64,000 bases of DNA from CAYJBH01 sp964368815 (GTDB lineage: Bacteria > Bacillota > Clostridia > Oscillospirales > Ruminococcaceae), in NCBI GenBank assembly GCA_964368815.1, contig CAYJDA010000001.1, forward strand, positions 186,001-250,000. Reading direction: 5' to 3'. The notes under the pieces were generated by a model that saw only the letters and a list, made by a program, of their open reading frames with translations, ran no database searches and was not told where the DNA came from. The translations under genes were made by a program, and so were the position numbers. The stretch's first letter is position 1. Every line of letters begins with the position of its first letter. Below, one piece after another: positions 9,835-19,390 of the stretch.

Positions 9835-11439
9835 TTATTTCACCATTTTCACAAACAGTTTTTCGTCAATAACACTAATAGAACCATCAGAAGGATAGGT
9901 AGGCATCTCTTCTATTTTTGCGGCATGTAGAAGGTAGTCCGGGTTTGTTTTGTCGATGGGCATATAGCTAAGTCCAAGTTCAAGAAGAATGTATTGCCTT
10001 CTTGAATATATGCTTTTATCGGTATTGCTACCTGTATAACTAAAAGGTACTGTTTCCCATGGATTAATTAACACCCCATTAAAATGGTCACCTAAAATAT
10101 AAATCGGTATATCCTCATAATAGCCTTGTGCCGATTGAATTCTGGTAAATAAACTACTGTAATAGTTTTCTATCTGAGTATTGCTATAATGAAGCTTTAA
10201 AAAACTTCCATTTGCAACGTATGAATAGTTAATTGCTCCAACTGCTATTACAATAGACATTAAAATTGAAAGATTATGATTATTAAAAATGCTGTATCCT
10301 AATCGCTTTATGTCGAACTCTGACCTCTCTACTAAAACAACACATAGATAAAATATTGAAATAATAGGAAGCTGCATAAGTGTGTGGACAGTGCCGTTGG
10401 GCACCATAATAACAATAAAATTAATCGCAACTGGAAACATCACCAACAAAGCTACCAGCAACAATAATTTTACTGGATTTATCTTTTGCTTTAATAAATC
10501 CAGTATTTTTATTATTAAAAGCACCAGTATGGTTATAAATACAACAAGATATACAAGCCTCATAATCATAGTTATGCTTAGATTGTTAACATCAACAAAT
10601 GGAAGTAGGAATACCTCGGAATAAATCTGAACAAGCTGTTTTGGAATGAGAGTAATGTCTACTGTTCCCATGGTGTTAGCACCTTGATAGCTCGAAAGGG
10701 TCGTTCCTGTTAAATTTAAAATAAAGTTAAGGGCAGCTAAGTACGCAATGTAACCGCCAACTATCGATACAACATACATGATTCCATTTATTATTACATC
10801 ATAAGCCTTGCTATCTTTATCAAGGCAGATAATAATTAGCAAAAGAATATATAGTGAAATTGCTAAGGGTATATACGCCTGGTAAGATCCGAGTGAACAT
10901 GCAAACAGCGGTATTGCCGGTATTATTCCAAGCCATTTAAATCGATAAACAAAATAAACTCCAAGAACAGCAAAAAAAACACCAACAAGGTAAATTGCTG
11001 TAAAACTATAAATAACATGGCTTGCTACCGCAGGAAACGCAACCATAATAGCTGATAAGGCTGCTATCAATGGTAAACTTCTTATTTTTAACATCTTCAC
11101 AATTAAACAGCTTGATAGCGCAAGAGAAATTATTGCGATAGTTATAAGAAATACTGGTATATTATAGCTATCCCCAACAGCGCGCTCTGCTACCCCGTCT
11201 ATTACCCACAAAAACCATCTTCCGATAGAAAGTGTACTTCCTACCCCTGATGGCATATTTATGAGATTATCCTGGCTATGCAGATTATTAGTAATAAAGT
11301 ATAGGTATGAAAAAATACCGAAAATAACCGAAGTTAATATCGATACCCTAAAACGCTTATCATTATATTGATTTACACACCAACATTTTAGGCATTCAAT
11401 CAGCTTAACCGAAGGTGGCATTCTATCATCGTTTATCAT
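9835..11439 (-). CDS. polytopic membrane protein, GtrII-type glucosyltransferase family
   Basis: A 534-residue integral membrane protein with a short cytosolic N-terminus, about ten or more hydrophobic segments between residues 30 and 400, and a roughly 110-residue C-terminal non-membrane tail. The pattern YLYFITNNLHSQDNL, GRWFLWVID in the first loop and GSYQAYIP later resemble the GtrII glucosyltransferase domain (GT-C-like, PF14264), which moves a lipid-linked glucose onto a surface polymer on the outer face of the membrane. The acceptor is unknown. GGAG stands 5 bases before ATG 11439. It ends just before the ilv promoter, on the same strand, with no hairpin between, so read-through into ilvB is possible. 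A GtrB-like lipid glycosyltransferase occurs at 43747-44700, far away. Family assignment is moderate. Confidence 0.6.
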   Translation of the reverse strand: MINDDRMPPSVKLIECLKCWCVNQYNDKRFRVSILTSVIFGIFSYLYFITNNLHSQDNLINMPSGVGSTLSIGRWFLWVIDGVAERAVGDSYNIPVFLITIAIISLALSSCLIVKMLKIRSLPLIAALSAIMVAFPAVASHVIYSFTAIYLVGVFFAVLGVYFVYRFKWLGIIPAIPLFACSLGSYQAYIPLAISLYILLLIIICLDKDSKAYDVIINGIMYVVSIVGGYIAYLAALNFILNLTGTTLSSYQGANTMGTVDITLIPKQLVQIYSEVFLLPFVDVNNLSITMIMRLVYLVVFITILVLLIIKILDLLKQKINPVKLLLLVALLVMFPVAINFIVIMVPNGTVHTLMQLPIISIFYLCVVLVERSEFDIKRLGYSIFNNHNLSILMSIVIAVGAINYSYVANGSFLKLHYSNTQIENYYSSLFTRIQSAQGYYEDIPIYILGDHFNGVLINPWETVPFSYTGSNTDKSIYSRRQYILLELGLSYMPIDKTNPDYLLHAAKIEEMPTYPSDGSISVIDEKLFVKMVK

Positions 11440-11492
11440 AGCTACTCCACAGTCTTATTTTTTGTTTAGTATAGCATAAAATTGACCAATAA

Positions 11493-12323
11493 TCAATAAT
11501 ATGGTCCACCTAATATTGCATCTTTGCACCTTTCACATTTATCGTCACTACAATGAGTAATAAAAGGATTTTTCTTTATTTCGTTTGTACATATTTTAAC
11601 AAGGTCTTTTGCTTTATAGCATCGCCACAAACTGTTTCCTACAACAACGCTTTTTTCAATAGCTTGCAGAGAATCATTAAATTTATTAAATCCCTCGGAG
11701 CAACTTCCGCAATTAGCAGCTATAGTTTCGCCATTTGAATTTTTTGCCCATCTAATAAACAATGTTCTTCCTGCAAGTTCCTCTGCAAAATGAATTGCTG
11801 TTGCAGACGTTAAATTTACTCCCATTAAAAGAATATAACCATCTAAGTCACACAAGGCTTTAAACGGAGCATAAACATCATGTGGAGTTTGTTTTTCTAT
11901 TAGTTTACTTGCATTTTTTCCGATTGCTGCAAAGGAGTTAAGTGGGTGATTGCTTCGCATACTCTCATCACATTTTAAAACATACTCGCTAAAAACACCC
12001 ATATATTCAGTAGAAATACTTTTGCTTTGGATTGAAAAGATTTCTTTGTTGCGATAATCAGCATTTAATAAATGAGAATAATCACCGGTACCGTTTTGTT
12101 TAGGCATATACTTTTCTATGGGTCTCACCTGGTTAAAATATGAAAATGTCGGCACTAAAACCGTACAGCAATTTTCTAAAAAAGCATCTGCAAGCATCTT
12201 AGGCAATTCCCTTGAGCTTATCCCAAAAGATCTCATTGAAGAATGCACGCAAATTGATTCTTCTTTTAAAGAAAGATTCAATATTGCTTGTTCAATTTCA
12301 CAAACAATTGCACTTTTTTCCAT
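11493..12323 (-). CDS. AAC(3)-type N-acetyltransferase family protein
   Basis: Member of the Antibiotic_NAT/AAC(3) fold, which uses acetyl-CoA to acetylate an amino group; classical members modify aminoglycosides at N3. Supporting features are VHSSMRSFG near residues 26-34, PTFSYF, GVFSEYV, SNHPLNSFAAIG and the ILLMGVNLTSATAIHFAEE segment. Length 276 is normal. The C-terminus adds CxxxxCxxC (CSDDKCERCKDA), perhaps a small metal site. AAGGAGG is well placed before ATG 12323. Many chromosomal relatives are not proven resistance genes, so the substrate is open. It is expressed alone from a promoter near 12436-12465. Confidence 0.8.
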   Translation of the reverse strand: MEKSAIVCEIEQAILNLSLKEESICVHSSMRSFGISSRELPKMLADAFLENCCTVLVPTFSYFNQVRPIEKYMPKQNGTGDYSHLLNADYRNKEIFSIQSKSISTEYMGVFSEYVLKCDESMRSNHPLNSFAAIGKNASKLIEKQTPHDVYAPFKALCDLDGYILLMGVNLTSATAIHFAEELAGRTLFIRWAKNSNGETIAANCGSCSEGFNKFNDSLQAIEKSVVVGNSLWRCYKAKDLVKICTNEIKKNPFITHCSDDKCERCKDAILGGPYY

Positions 12324-12435
12324 ACCTAACCTCCTTATTCATAAATATGTAACTATCATTTACCAAGAAATTCATTTAGTGCTCTTTACTAACTTTCATC
12401 TTTTTCAACACTCGGTTTTTTTGTTCCGCTGTAAT

Positions 12436-12465
12436 ATTGTACCATAATCAAAAAGATAGTTTCAA
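12436..12465 (-). promoter_or_regulatory. promoter for the AAC(3)-like gene
   Basis: Minus strand TTGAAA (plus 12460-12465) and TACAAT (plus 12436-12441) are 18 bases apart, about 110 bases before the start codon. The rest of the 264-base divergent gap shows no further clear signal. Confidence 0.45.
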
Positions 12466-12587
12466 CAACAATATATTTTTATCTGTGAATAGCTATTTAT
12501 CGAATTATTAATGTCTTGTATATTGAATTAATTCACATGTTTCAATAACAAAGCATAAGATAGTTCATGAAACTATAGGAGGTTGTT

Positions 12588-13661
12588 ATGTCGACATTGG
12601 ATTTTTTTCTCGGTGCAGGCTCACCGGGCGGTTTTGCAGGGTACTTCTCATCTTTGTGTGATGTTAACTCCGATATAACCACAACACTTATAAAAGCAGG
12701 GCCTGGGTGTGGTAAATCAAGTTTGATGAAGCAACTTGCAAACCATCTTAACGATTCGGGTGAAACGGTTGAGTGTATACACTGTAGCTCAGACCCAAGT
12801 TCGCTGGACGGGGTTATATGCCACGAAAAGAAGTTTGCGATTATTGATGCCACAGCTCCCCATGTGGTAGAACCTAGCTATCCTATTGCGGTTGAAAAAG
12901 TTTTATCTTTTTTTCATTTGTTAAACGAAAGTTATCTTCGTGAAAACAAAGAGGATATAATTAAATTGTTTGATAAAAACAAATGCTTCCATGATCGTGC
13001 ATCAAGATATATAACCTCCGCAGGTTCGTTATTGCACGACAACCTTAGGGTGTTCAGTTTTTGCATAAACATGCCAAAGCTGGAGGCATTTTGCAAACGT
13101 TTAGTGGCAAAAAAGCTAAAAAATAATCATGGTAAAAATGGATATGAACATAAGCGGCTATTATCCGCGGTTACTCCCGACGGAGTAGTTTTTTACGGAA
13201 ACACAATAAAAAACATGGCAAAAAACATTGTAATTATTGATGATGAAATAGGTTTTGTTGCGAAGCATATTCTTTCCCGCATAAAGGAGGAAGCAATTAA
13301 TAAAGGATACGAATTTTATAGTTGCTATTGTCCCATGTTTCCACACGAGAAACTTGATCATATTATTATTCCATCATTATCTCTTGCCTTTGTGTCAAGA
13401 AATAGTTACCTTTGCTATGACTTTGGTGAGGTTGAGGTAATAAAAAGCAGCCGATTTATCCTTCCAGAACGATATAAAGAAAGGAAAAAAAGGCTGAAAT
13501 TTAATCGAACCATCACAGCTGAGCTGTTATTACAGGCTCAAACAATGTTAAAAAATGCCAAAGGAGTCCACGACCTAATCGAGAACTACTACATACAGGC
13601 AATGAACTTCAGTGGTGTAGATAAGTTGTATGAAAAGGTTAAATCAGATATTTATCTGTAA
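12588..13661 (+). CDS. tandem P-loop ATPase-like protein with one intact Walker A
   Basis: A 357-residue soluble protein resembling an uncharacterised Firmicutes ATPase family (PRK06851 type). The first half has a clean P-loop, KAGPGCGKSSLM at residues 37-48, followed by HCSSDPSSLDGVIC. The second half repeats the same order: IVIIDDEIGFVAKHIL (about 214-229) in place of a P-loop, then CYCPMFPHEKLDHIII (246-261). It therefore looks like an internal duplication in which the second nucleotide site has degenerated. AGGAGG lies 5 bases before the ATG. Its end overlaps the convergent ComFB-like gene by 10 bases. The physiological role is unknown. Confidence 0.7.
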   Translation: MSTLDFFLGAGSPGGFAGYFSSLCDVNSDITTTLIKAGPGCGKSSLMKQLANHLNDSGETVECIHCSSDPSSLDGVICHEKKFAIIDATAPHVVEPSYPIAVEKVLSFFHLLNESYLRENKEDIIKLFDKNKCFHDRASRYITSAGSLLHDNLRVFSFCINMPKLEAFCKRLVAKKLKNNHGKNGYEHKRLLSAVTPDGVVFYGNTIKNMAKNIVIIDDEIGFVAKHILSRIKEEAINKGYEFYSCYCPMFPHEKLDHIIIPSLSLAFVSRNSYLCYDFGEVEVIKSSRFILPERYKERKKRLKFNRTITAELLLQAQTMLKNAKGVHDLIENYYIQAMNFSGVDKLYEKVKSDIYL

Positions 13662-13939
13662 CCGTCTCCATCGCAGTTACGATGCGCATGAACAAACTCA
13701 ATTGCTCTAACCAGTGCCCCAAAAACATCTGCCTTATATTGAGATTGAAGGTTGGCATACTCCGCGAATATCTCACCCCTTTTACTGGTAACATAATACG
13801 GGCGAAGTTCGTTTAATGCCCTTGCACGTATATCATCCGCGCATTTTTCGCATCTGCAAACATCGTCATATTTTTCGGTGCTTTCAAGGACATCTGCAAA
13901 ATAAAAATTCACAAGGTGCTCCATGTAATTTCTAATCAA
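13652..13939 (-). CDS. ComFB-like late competence protein
   Basis: A 95-residue protein matching the ComFB family: NYMEHLV near the start, a metal-type cysteine pair cluster CRCEKC around residue 28-33, then a conserved DIRARALNELRPYYVTSKRGE segment and a helical QYKADVFGALVRAIEFVHAH end. ComFB is encoded in the comF operon of Bacillus, but its function is not well established; relatives bind cyclic dinucleotides in some cyanobacteria. The chosen TTG start has GGGGGT 6 bases upstream and keeps the conserved NYME block; an ATG at 13924 would cut into it. No other comF gene is adjacent. Confidence 0.7.
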   Translation of the reverse strand: MIRNYMEHLVNFYFADVLESTEKYDDVCRCEKCADDIRARALNELRPYYVTSKRGEIFAEYANLQSQYKADVFGALVRAIEFVHAHRNCDGDGYR

Positions 13940-14001
13940 TTTTATACCCCCATAATCACATAACTTTATTATACCAATATCAAATATATTGTCAATACAT
14001 T

Positions 14002-15711
14002 TTATCTTTTTTTATAAAATGGCTTTAGCAGTGTTCTCTGTGCCGCCTTTTCTGAAGATTTTTTCGCAACATATATCGGCTTTAGTGTTCGTGGATCCAG
14101 CCCAGTATAAAACATTGCGGTAGATAGGGTGCCCGGAGTCGGATAAAAATCTTGAACCTGCTCCGGGTGCAATCTGTTTTTGGTAAGATATCCTGCCATT
14201 GCCCTTGCATCCTTTAATGTGCAACCGGGATGACTGCTCATTAGATATGGCACAAGATACTGTTCTTTGCCCGCCTTTTTCGATATTATTGAATATTGCT
14301 TTCGAAAGTTATCGAAAATAGACACATCGGGCTTCCCCATAAATCCGAGTGTTGCAGATTCTGTATGCTCCGGTGCAACCTTTAGCTGACCACTAACATG
14401 ATGGGTTATCAACTGGTGCAAAAACTCACGGTTTTTATCTGCGAGAAGATAATCATATCTGATACCGCTTCTTACAAAAACTTTTTTTACCTTAGGAAGC
14501 TTTTCTATCTCGCGAAGCAATAGCGCATAATCGGTATGATCAACAACAAGCTGTGGGCATTTATATGGAAAAAGGCATTGCCTATCTTTACAAACACCAT
14601 GTTTAAGTTGTTTTTTGCAGGCTGCCTGTCTAAAATTTGCGGTTGGACCGCCAACGTCGTGAATATAACCTTTAAAAGCCGGCATTTCGATTATCTGTTT
14701 TGCTTCACGCAGAACGCTTTCATGGCTTCGAGCTGTAACACGCCTGCCCTGATGAAAGGTTAGTGCGCAAAAATTACAGCTTCCAAAACATCCCCTGTTA
14801 TGGATTATTGAAAATTGCACCTCTTCAATGGCTTTTACTTCACCAATTTTATCATACATCGGGTGTACTTTTCTGGTAAAAGGTAGGTCATAAACCTTAT
14901 CAAGCTCATCGGTAGTAAGTGGTGCCGACGGTATATTTTGAACCAAAACACCTTTTTTTTGTTTCTGAGTCAACGGCTGAGCATTTAGATTATCATTATT
15001 TTGCTGTAGTAAAATTGCAGTTTTCATATAGGCTTGTGGGTCGCACTTCACCTTATCTAATGATGCAAGTTGCCTTACCCCTTTAGGTGTTGGTCTGCCG
15101 GGCTTTAGCATATAACAAACACCATCAATGTCGGTCATCTCGTCTATGCATTTATGTGTGGCAAATCTATTACCAATCTCGGAAATAGCCCTCTCTGCCA
15201 TTCCAAAAAGCAAAAGGTCGGCACCTGAATCCTCTAAAACCGAAGGCAGCACCTTATCCGCCCAATAGTCATAGTGCGCAAATCTACGCAGACTGGCCTC
15301 TATTCCACCAATGATAACAGGCACGTCCGGATAGGCTTTTTTTGCAAGCTGTGAGTAAACGACAACCGCCCTATCCGGCCGCAATCCTGCAACAGAACCA
15401 GGTGAGTATGCGTCGTTACTGCGCCTTTTTTTAGCCGCAGTATAGTGATTAACCATGCTGTCAATGTTGCCGCCTGTAACCAAAAATGCATATCTCGGGC
15501 GGCGAAACCTTGTAAAGTCATGTTCAGATTTAAAGTTTGGTTGGGCTAAAACAGCAACGGTAAATCCCTGATTTTCAAGTATTCGCCCTATTATGGCCGC
15601 ACCGAAACTCGGATGGTCAACATATGCATCTCCTGTAACTATAACAAAATCGGCATAATGTTTTTGTTGCTCCTGAAGCTCTTCATAGCTTACCGGTAAA
15701 AAATTATTCAT
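14002..15711 (-). CDS. YgiQ-family radical SAM protein
   Basis: Full-length (569-residue) member of the UPF0313/YgiQ radical SAM family. The [4Fe-4S] motif is C308-x3-C312-x2-C315 in RGCFGSCNFC. The N-terminal region (about 20-190) has the cobalamin-binding-like fold preceding the SAM barrel in this family, with a C-terminal DUF3362-like region from about 470. Substrate and reaction are unknown; the family is common in anaerobes. The ATG follows the ftsK stop codon with no intervening base, so it is likely co-translated with ftsK. Confidence 0.88.
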   Translation of the reverse strand: MNNFLPVSYEELQEQQKHYADFVIVTGDAYVDHPSFGAAIIGRILENQGFTVAVLAQPNFKSEHDFTRFRRPRYAFLVTGGNIDSMVNHYTAAKKRRSNDAYSPGSVAGLRPDRAVVVYSQLAKKAYPDVPVIIGGIEASLRRFAHYDYWADKVLPSVLEDSGADLLLFGMAERAISEIGNRFATHKCIDEMTDIDGVCYMLKPGRPTPKGVRQLASLDKVKCDPQAYMKTAILLQQNNDNLNAQPLTQKQKKGVLVQNIPSAPLTTDELDKVYDLPFTRKVHPMYDKIGEVKAIEEVQFSIIHNRGCFGSCNFCALTFHQGRRVTARSHESVLREAKQIIEMPAFKGYIHDVGGPTANFRQAACKKQLKHGVCKDRQCLFPYKCPQLVVDHTDYALLLREIEKLPKVKKVFVRSGIRYDYLLADKNREFLHQLITHHVSGQLKVAPEHTESATLGFMGKPDVSIFDNFRKQYSIISKKAGKEQYLVPYLMSSHPGCTLKDARAMAGYLTKNRLHPEQVQDFYPTPGTLSTAMFYTGLDPRTLKPIYVAKKSSEKAAQRTLLKPFYKKR

Positions 15712-18201
15712 TTAACTTGAAATCTTTCTTTCTAACAGTTGCTCACGGCTAATTAAAACAGTTCTTGGTTTTGATCCTTCGTAGGGACCTACAAAGCCCG
15801 CAGCTTCCAGCTCGTCAATTATCCTCGCCGCTCGAGCATATCCTAACTTTAATCTTCGTTGCAACAACGAAGTTGACGCCATTCCGGCATCCGAAACAGC
15901 TTCCGCCGCTTCCCAAAACATGACATCAACGTTATCCGCTCCGCCATCAGCCCCGGATGAGTTTTTGCCTCCCTTGGCCGGCTCTGCTGAAGCAATCTTT
16001 TCGGCACTTTCTATTAACTCTTCATCATATTCAGCTGTTTTTTGCTGTTTAACAAAACTTAATACTTTACGTATTTCGCTATCTTTTACGAAGTTGCCCT
16101 GAATACGTAAAGGCTTACCGGAACCAACCGGCATGAAAAGCATATCACCGCTACCGAGAAGCTTTTCAGCCCCCGCACCATCCAATATAGTGCGGCTATC
16201 CACCTGACTCGATACTGCAAAGGCTATACGAGAAGGAATATTTGCTTTAATAAGTCCTGTAATAACATCAACTGACGGACGCTGCGTCGCTACTATTAGG
16301 TGCATGCCTGCCGCCCTTGCCTTTTGTGCTATTCGGCAGATATAATCTTCAACTTCCTTGCCGGATACCATCATTAGGTCGGCAAGCTCATCAATAATTA
16401 TCGCAATATATGGCATGTTTTCGAGTTCCGGACTTGAATTAGCAAGCTTGTTGAAGCTTCTTATATCACGAACATTGTTTTCGGCAAAACATCTATAACG
16501 TCGTTCCATTTCAGCCACCGCAGCACCTAACGCTCCTGCGGCCTTTCTCGGCTCAGTTACCACCGGCATTAACAGATGAGGAATTCCGTTGTAGTCGGCA
16601 AGTTCAACTACTTTTGGGTCGATAAGAATCAGCCTTAACTTATCAGGAGATGACTTACACAAAAAGCTGATAATACAGCTATTAATGCAAACCGATTTTC
16701 CGCTACCGGTGGAACCTGCAATAAGTAAATGTGGCATCTTTGTTAGATCGGCAACCTGCACCTGCCCAGCAATATCCTTACCTAGCGCTATAGTTAAAGG
16801 TGATTCCGGAGATATAAATTCACGACTTTCCAGAATCCCTCTTATTCCAACCGTAACCACAGTTTTGTTGGGAACTTCAATTCCAACCGCAGCCTTGTTG
16901 GGAATCGGTGCCTCAATTCGAACACCGGCAGTTGCTAAATTTAGCGCTAAATCGTCTGCTAATGCTGTAATTTTACTTATCTTAACTCCGGCAAGAGGCT
17001 GTAGTTCATATCGCGTAAGGGTAGGGCCTCGGCTGATATCCATCATCTTAGTTTCAACACCAAAACTTTTCAGGGTATTTACAAGAAGATCAGCTGTAGT
17101 GCGCATCTCATGATGTGCACCCTCTTCAGAAATTATCTTTTGTGGTTCAAACATTTCGGGCGATGGCAGCTCATATCCCAAAAGAGTAGGTGTATCCACC
17201 TCAAACATCTCGTTTACCGGTTCTATACGCTTTTCCACTGCCTTTTCAATAAGCTTTTCTATCGGTAGTTCTTCACCATCAGGTAAGTCAATATTGTCGT
17301 TATTCTTTTTTATATCATTGCTAAGTATATAATCAGTCGACTTTTTAAATGACTCATTTGCAGACTCTGTTACAACATCATTAATTTGTTGTTCATTGGA
17401 GTTATCTGTTGATGAATCTTCCTGCACGAGGTTTGCAGATATTCTAATTAAGCCCGTTTCCACCACCGATGGATCAGGTGTAAAGGGAGGTTCGGCAATT
17501 CCCGGCTCTTCAATAATGTCGTCGCCTAACGGAAGATCAAGATTTATTTGTTGTTTTTTAGGTTTAACCACTCGTGATTTTACCGTTATCGGCTCCTTTG
17601 GTGGTCCCGGTACAGTTCTTCCGGGTTTTGTCCAGCTTCGAACAAAGTGTCTCGTTGTTCGTTTGATAAAAACATATATATCATAGGGTGTAATACCGGT
17701 AAGTAGCATAGCAAATATTATGGAGAGCAAAACCAAAATGATATTTGCTACAGGCCGACCCAACAATGCAACCAAAGGCAACCCTAATAATGCAACAACT
17801 AATCCGCCACCTTCACCATTTTTCCCGAGCTCGGTTAACAGTTTGAGCATGTCTGCAAGTTCCATATTCGTAACATCTGCCGATGAAAACACAAAAAATA
17901 CTGAAGATGTTATTACCACTACCACTGCAGAAATAACCGTTTTTGCCATTAACGGCTGTTCCATCCCTGCCAGCACAGCTAAATAAATCATTAACAGGCC
18001 AATAAGATATCCACCAAATCCGGTAATTATAAAGAAAAATTCGCGGAGTCCATTCCAGAAATCTGTTCCCTCCACTAGGCAAAGCACCATGATAAAAACA
18101 CCTACTCCAAACAGTATGATACTTAGGAGTATAGGATTTAGAGGTTCATGGTTGGTTTTTGTTTTCGTCTTTGTTGATCTTGTAGTTTTCTTTGTTGCCA
18201 T
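15712..18201 (-). CDS. ftsK: FtsK/SpoIIIE DNA translocase
   Basis: Septal ATPase that pumps chromosomal DNA during division and, in spore formers, into the forespore. In the 829-residue protein a basic N-terminus is followed by four membrane segments (about 24-175), a polar linker (190-360), the beta-alpha motor with Walker A GSTGSGKS at 496-503 and Walker B IIIDELADLM at 601-610, and a winged-helix gamma domain (about 757-829, ending in GFVGPYEGSKPR) that reads polarity sequences. Only one such gene is in the window, so whether it serves vegetative division, sporulation, or both cannot be decided. It precedes the YgiQ-like gene without a gap. Confidence 0.95.
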   Translation of the reverse strand: MATKKTTRSTKTKTKTNHEPLNPILLSIILFGVGVFIMVLCLVEGTDFWNGLREFFFIITGFGGYLIGLLMIYLAVLAGMEQPLMAKTVISAVVVVITSSVFFVFSSADVTNMELADMLKLLTELGKNGEGGGLVVALLGLPLVALLGRPVANIILVLLSIIFAMLLTGITPYDIYVFIKRTTRHFVRSWTKPGRTVPGPPKEPITVKSRVVKPKKQQINLDLPLGDDIIEEPGIAEPPFTPDPSVVETGLIRISANLVQEDSSTDNSNEQQINDVVTESANESFKKSTDYILSNDIKKNNDNIDLPDGEELPIEKLIEKAVEKRIEPVNEMFEVDTPTLLGYELPSPEMFEPQKIISEEGAHHEMRTTADLLVNTLKSFGVETKMMDISRGPTLTRYELQPLAGVKISKITALADDLALNLATAGVRIEAPIPNKAAVGIEVPNKTVVTVGIRGILESREFISPESPLTIALGKDIAGQVQVADLTKMPHLLIAGSTGSGKSVCINSCIISFLCKSSPDKLRLILIDPKVVELADYNGIPHLLMPVVTEPRKAAGALGAAVAEMERRYRCFAENNVRDIRSFNKLANSSPELENMPYIAIIIDELADLMMVSGKEVEDYICRIAQKARAAGMHLIVATQRPSVDVITGLIKANIPSRIAFAVSSQVDSRTILDGAGAEKLLGSGDMLFMPVGSGKPLRIQGNFVKDSEIRKVLSFVKQQKTAEYDEELIESAEKIASAEPAKGGKNSSGADGGADNVDVMFWEAAEAVSDAGMASTSLLQRRLKLGYARAARIIDELEAAGFVGPYEGSKPRTVLISREQLLERKISS

Positions 18202-18234
18202 TTATACCTTCCAATATAAATTTTTATTCCTTTG

Positions 18235-19080
18235 CTATGCCACTGTTAAAGACCACAAGCTATAAAGTGTAACACATACACCGAGAGCAAGTGTATAGTA
18301 GGCAAAAATAATAAGCTTATCACTATTTAGGATATACTGCAAAAGCCTAATGCTTGCTATACCAACCACTAATGCGGTCATAAATCCAATTATTGCCGGG
18401 GCTGCTTCAAAAGGAACATTCTCTCCGACCATATCTAAAACATCAAGAATGGCTCCACCTAAAATTGCCGGTATTCCCATTAAAAAGGAAAACTTAACCG
18501 CATAGCTTTTCTTAAATCCGTTTAACAGCCCCGCCGACATGGTTGATCCACTACGTGAAACTCCCGGGAACAAGGCTAAAATTTGGGCTAACCCAACCAG
18601 AAAGGCCTTTTTAAAGCTCGCATTAGAGGAGTCGATTTCTCCTTTGGTTTCCTTAGAGGCAAAAAATAAAAGGCTTGCGGTAATTAAGAAACAGATGCCC
18701 TCTATAAGTATACTGCTGTCCTCTGCGAGGCTTTCTATATAACTTTTAAATGGGACAACTATTATCAAAGGAATCGTCGCAGCTATAAGTAAAAGCAGCA
18801 ATTTTCGCTCGGGCGTTGCTCGTTTAATGCTAAAATTCCCTTTAAATATATCTTTAATAGAAAGAAAAAACTCCCGAATAAGAGAGACTACATCTTCTTT
18901 AAAAACAATCACTACTGCCAAAAGAGTTCCAAGGTGTAACAAAAGCGAAAAAGATAGCGCACCTTCGCCACTTGTATTGGTGAAATATTGATATATTGCA
19001 AGATGTCCGCTACTTGATACCGGCAAAAACTCTGTAATTCCCTGTATTATTCCTTGAAAAAAACCGTCTAGTGCTGTCAT
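18235..19080 (-). CDS. uppP: undecaprenyl-diphosphatase
   Basis: BacA-type membrane phosphatase that recycles undecaprenyl pyrophosphate to the monophosphate carrier for peptidoglycan and other surface polymers; overproduction confers bacitracin resistance in relatives. The catalytic motifs are near the N-terminus, GITEFLPVSSSGHL, and in the middle, FPGVSRSGST. About eight hydrophobic segments are visible and the length of 281 is typical. Start at ATG 19080; a TTG one codon earlier is also possible, with GGAG 7-10 bases away. Confidence 0.95.
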   Translation of the reverse strand: MTALDGFFQGIIQGITEFLPVSSSGHLAIYQYFTNTSGEGALSFSLLLHLGTLLAVVIVFKEDVVSLIREFFLSIKDIFKGNFSIKRATPERKLLLLLIAATIPLIIVVPFKSYIESLAEDSSILIEGICFLITASLLFFASKETKGEIDSSNASFKKAFLVGLAQILALFPGVSRSGSTMSAGLLNGFKKSYAVKFSFLMGIPAILGGAILDVLDMVGENVPFEAAPAIIGFMTALVVGIASIRLLQYILNSDKLIIFAYYTLALGVCVTLYSLWSLTVA

Positions 19081-19301
19081 CAAATAATAACTCCAACTAT
19101 GTGATTTGAAAAATTATAGATAGTCTTTTTTGACTTATAATCCTACTCCTAACAATTAATTATATCACAATTTGCTCGTAAATAAAACCCCTTTTTAATA
19201 ATATTATTTATTGCGGTGTTCAATTTGTTATGCAAAACAAGCATATTTAACGTCAAAGTGTACAAAAAATAATCGAATTGTATATTTTTTTTAAAAAACT
19301 C

Positions 19302-19330
19302 TTGACAAATTAACAAAAAACTATTATAAA
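19302..19330 (+). promoter_or_regulatory. strong sigma-A promoter of acpP
   Basis: TTGACA (19302-19307) and TATAAA (19325-19330) are 17 bases apart, with a T/A-rich tract immediately upstream that could act as an UP element. It is the main feature in the 310-base gap between uppP and acpP; about 55 bases of leader follow. Nothing else clear is seen in that gap. Confidence 0.75.
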
Positions 19331-19390
19331 TTGTTTACGGAGTACTTATATAAAAATGGTGTTTCACGATAGCGATCATGGAGGTTGAGT

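Noticed and set aside
12542..12853. Minus-strand frame opposite the P-loop ATPase start
   Set aside because: It is a shadow of the real gene and includes the complement of its ribosome site.
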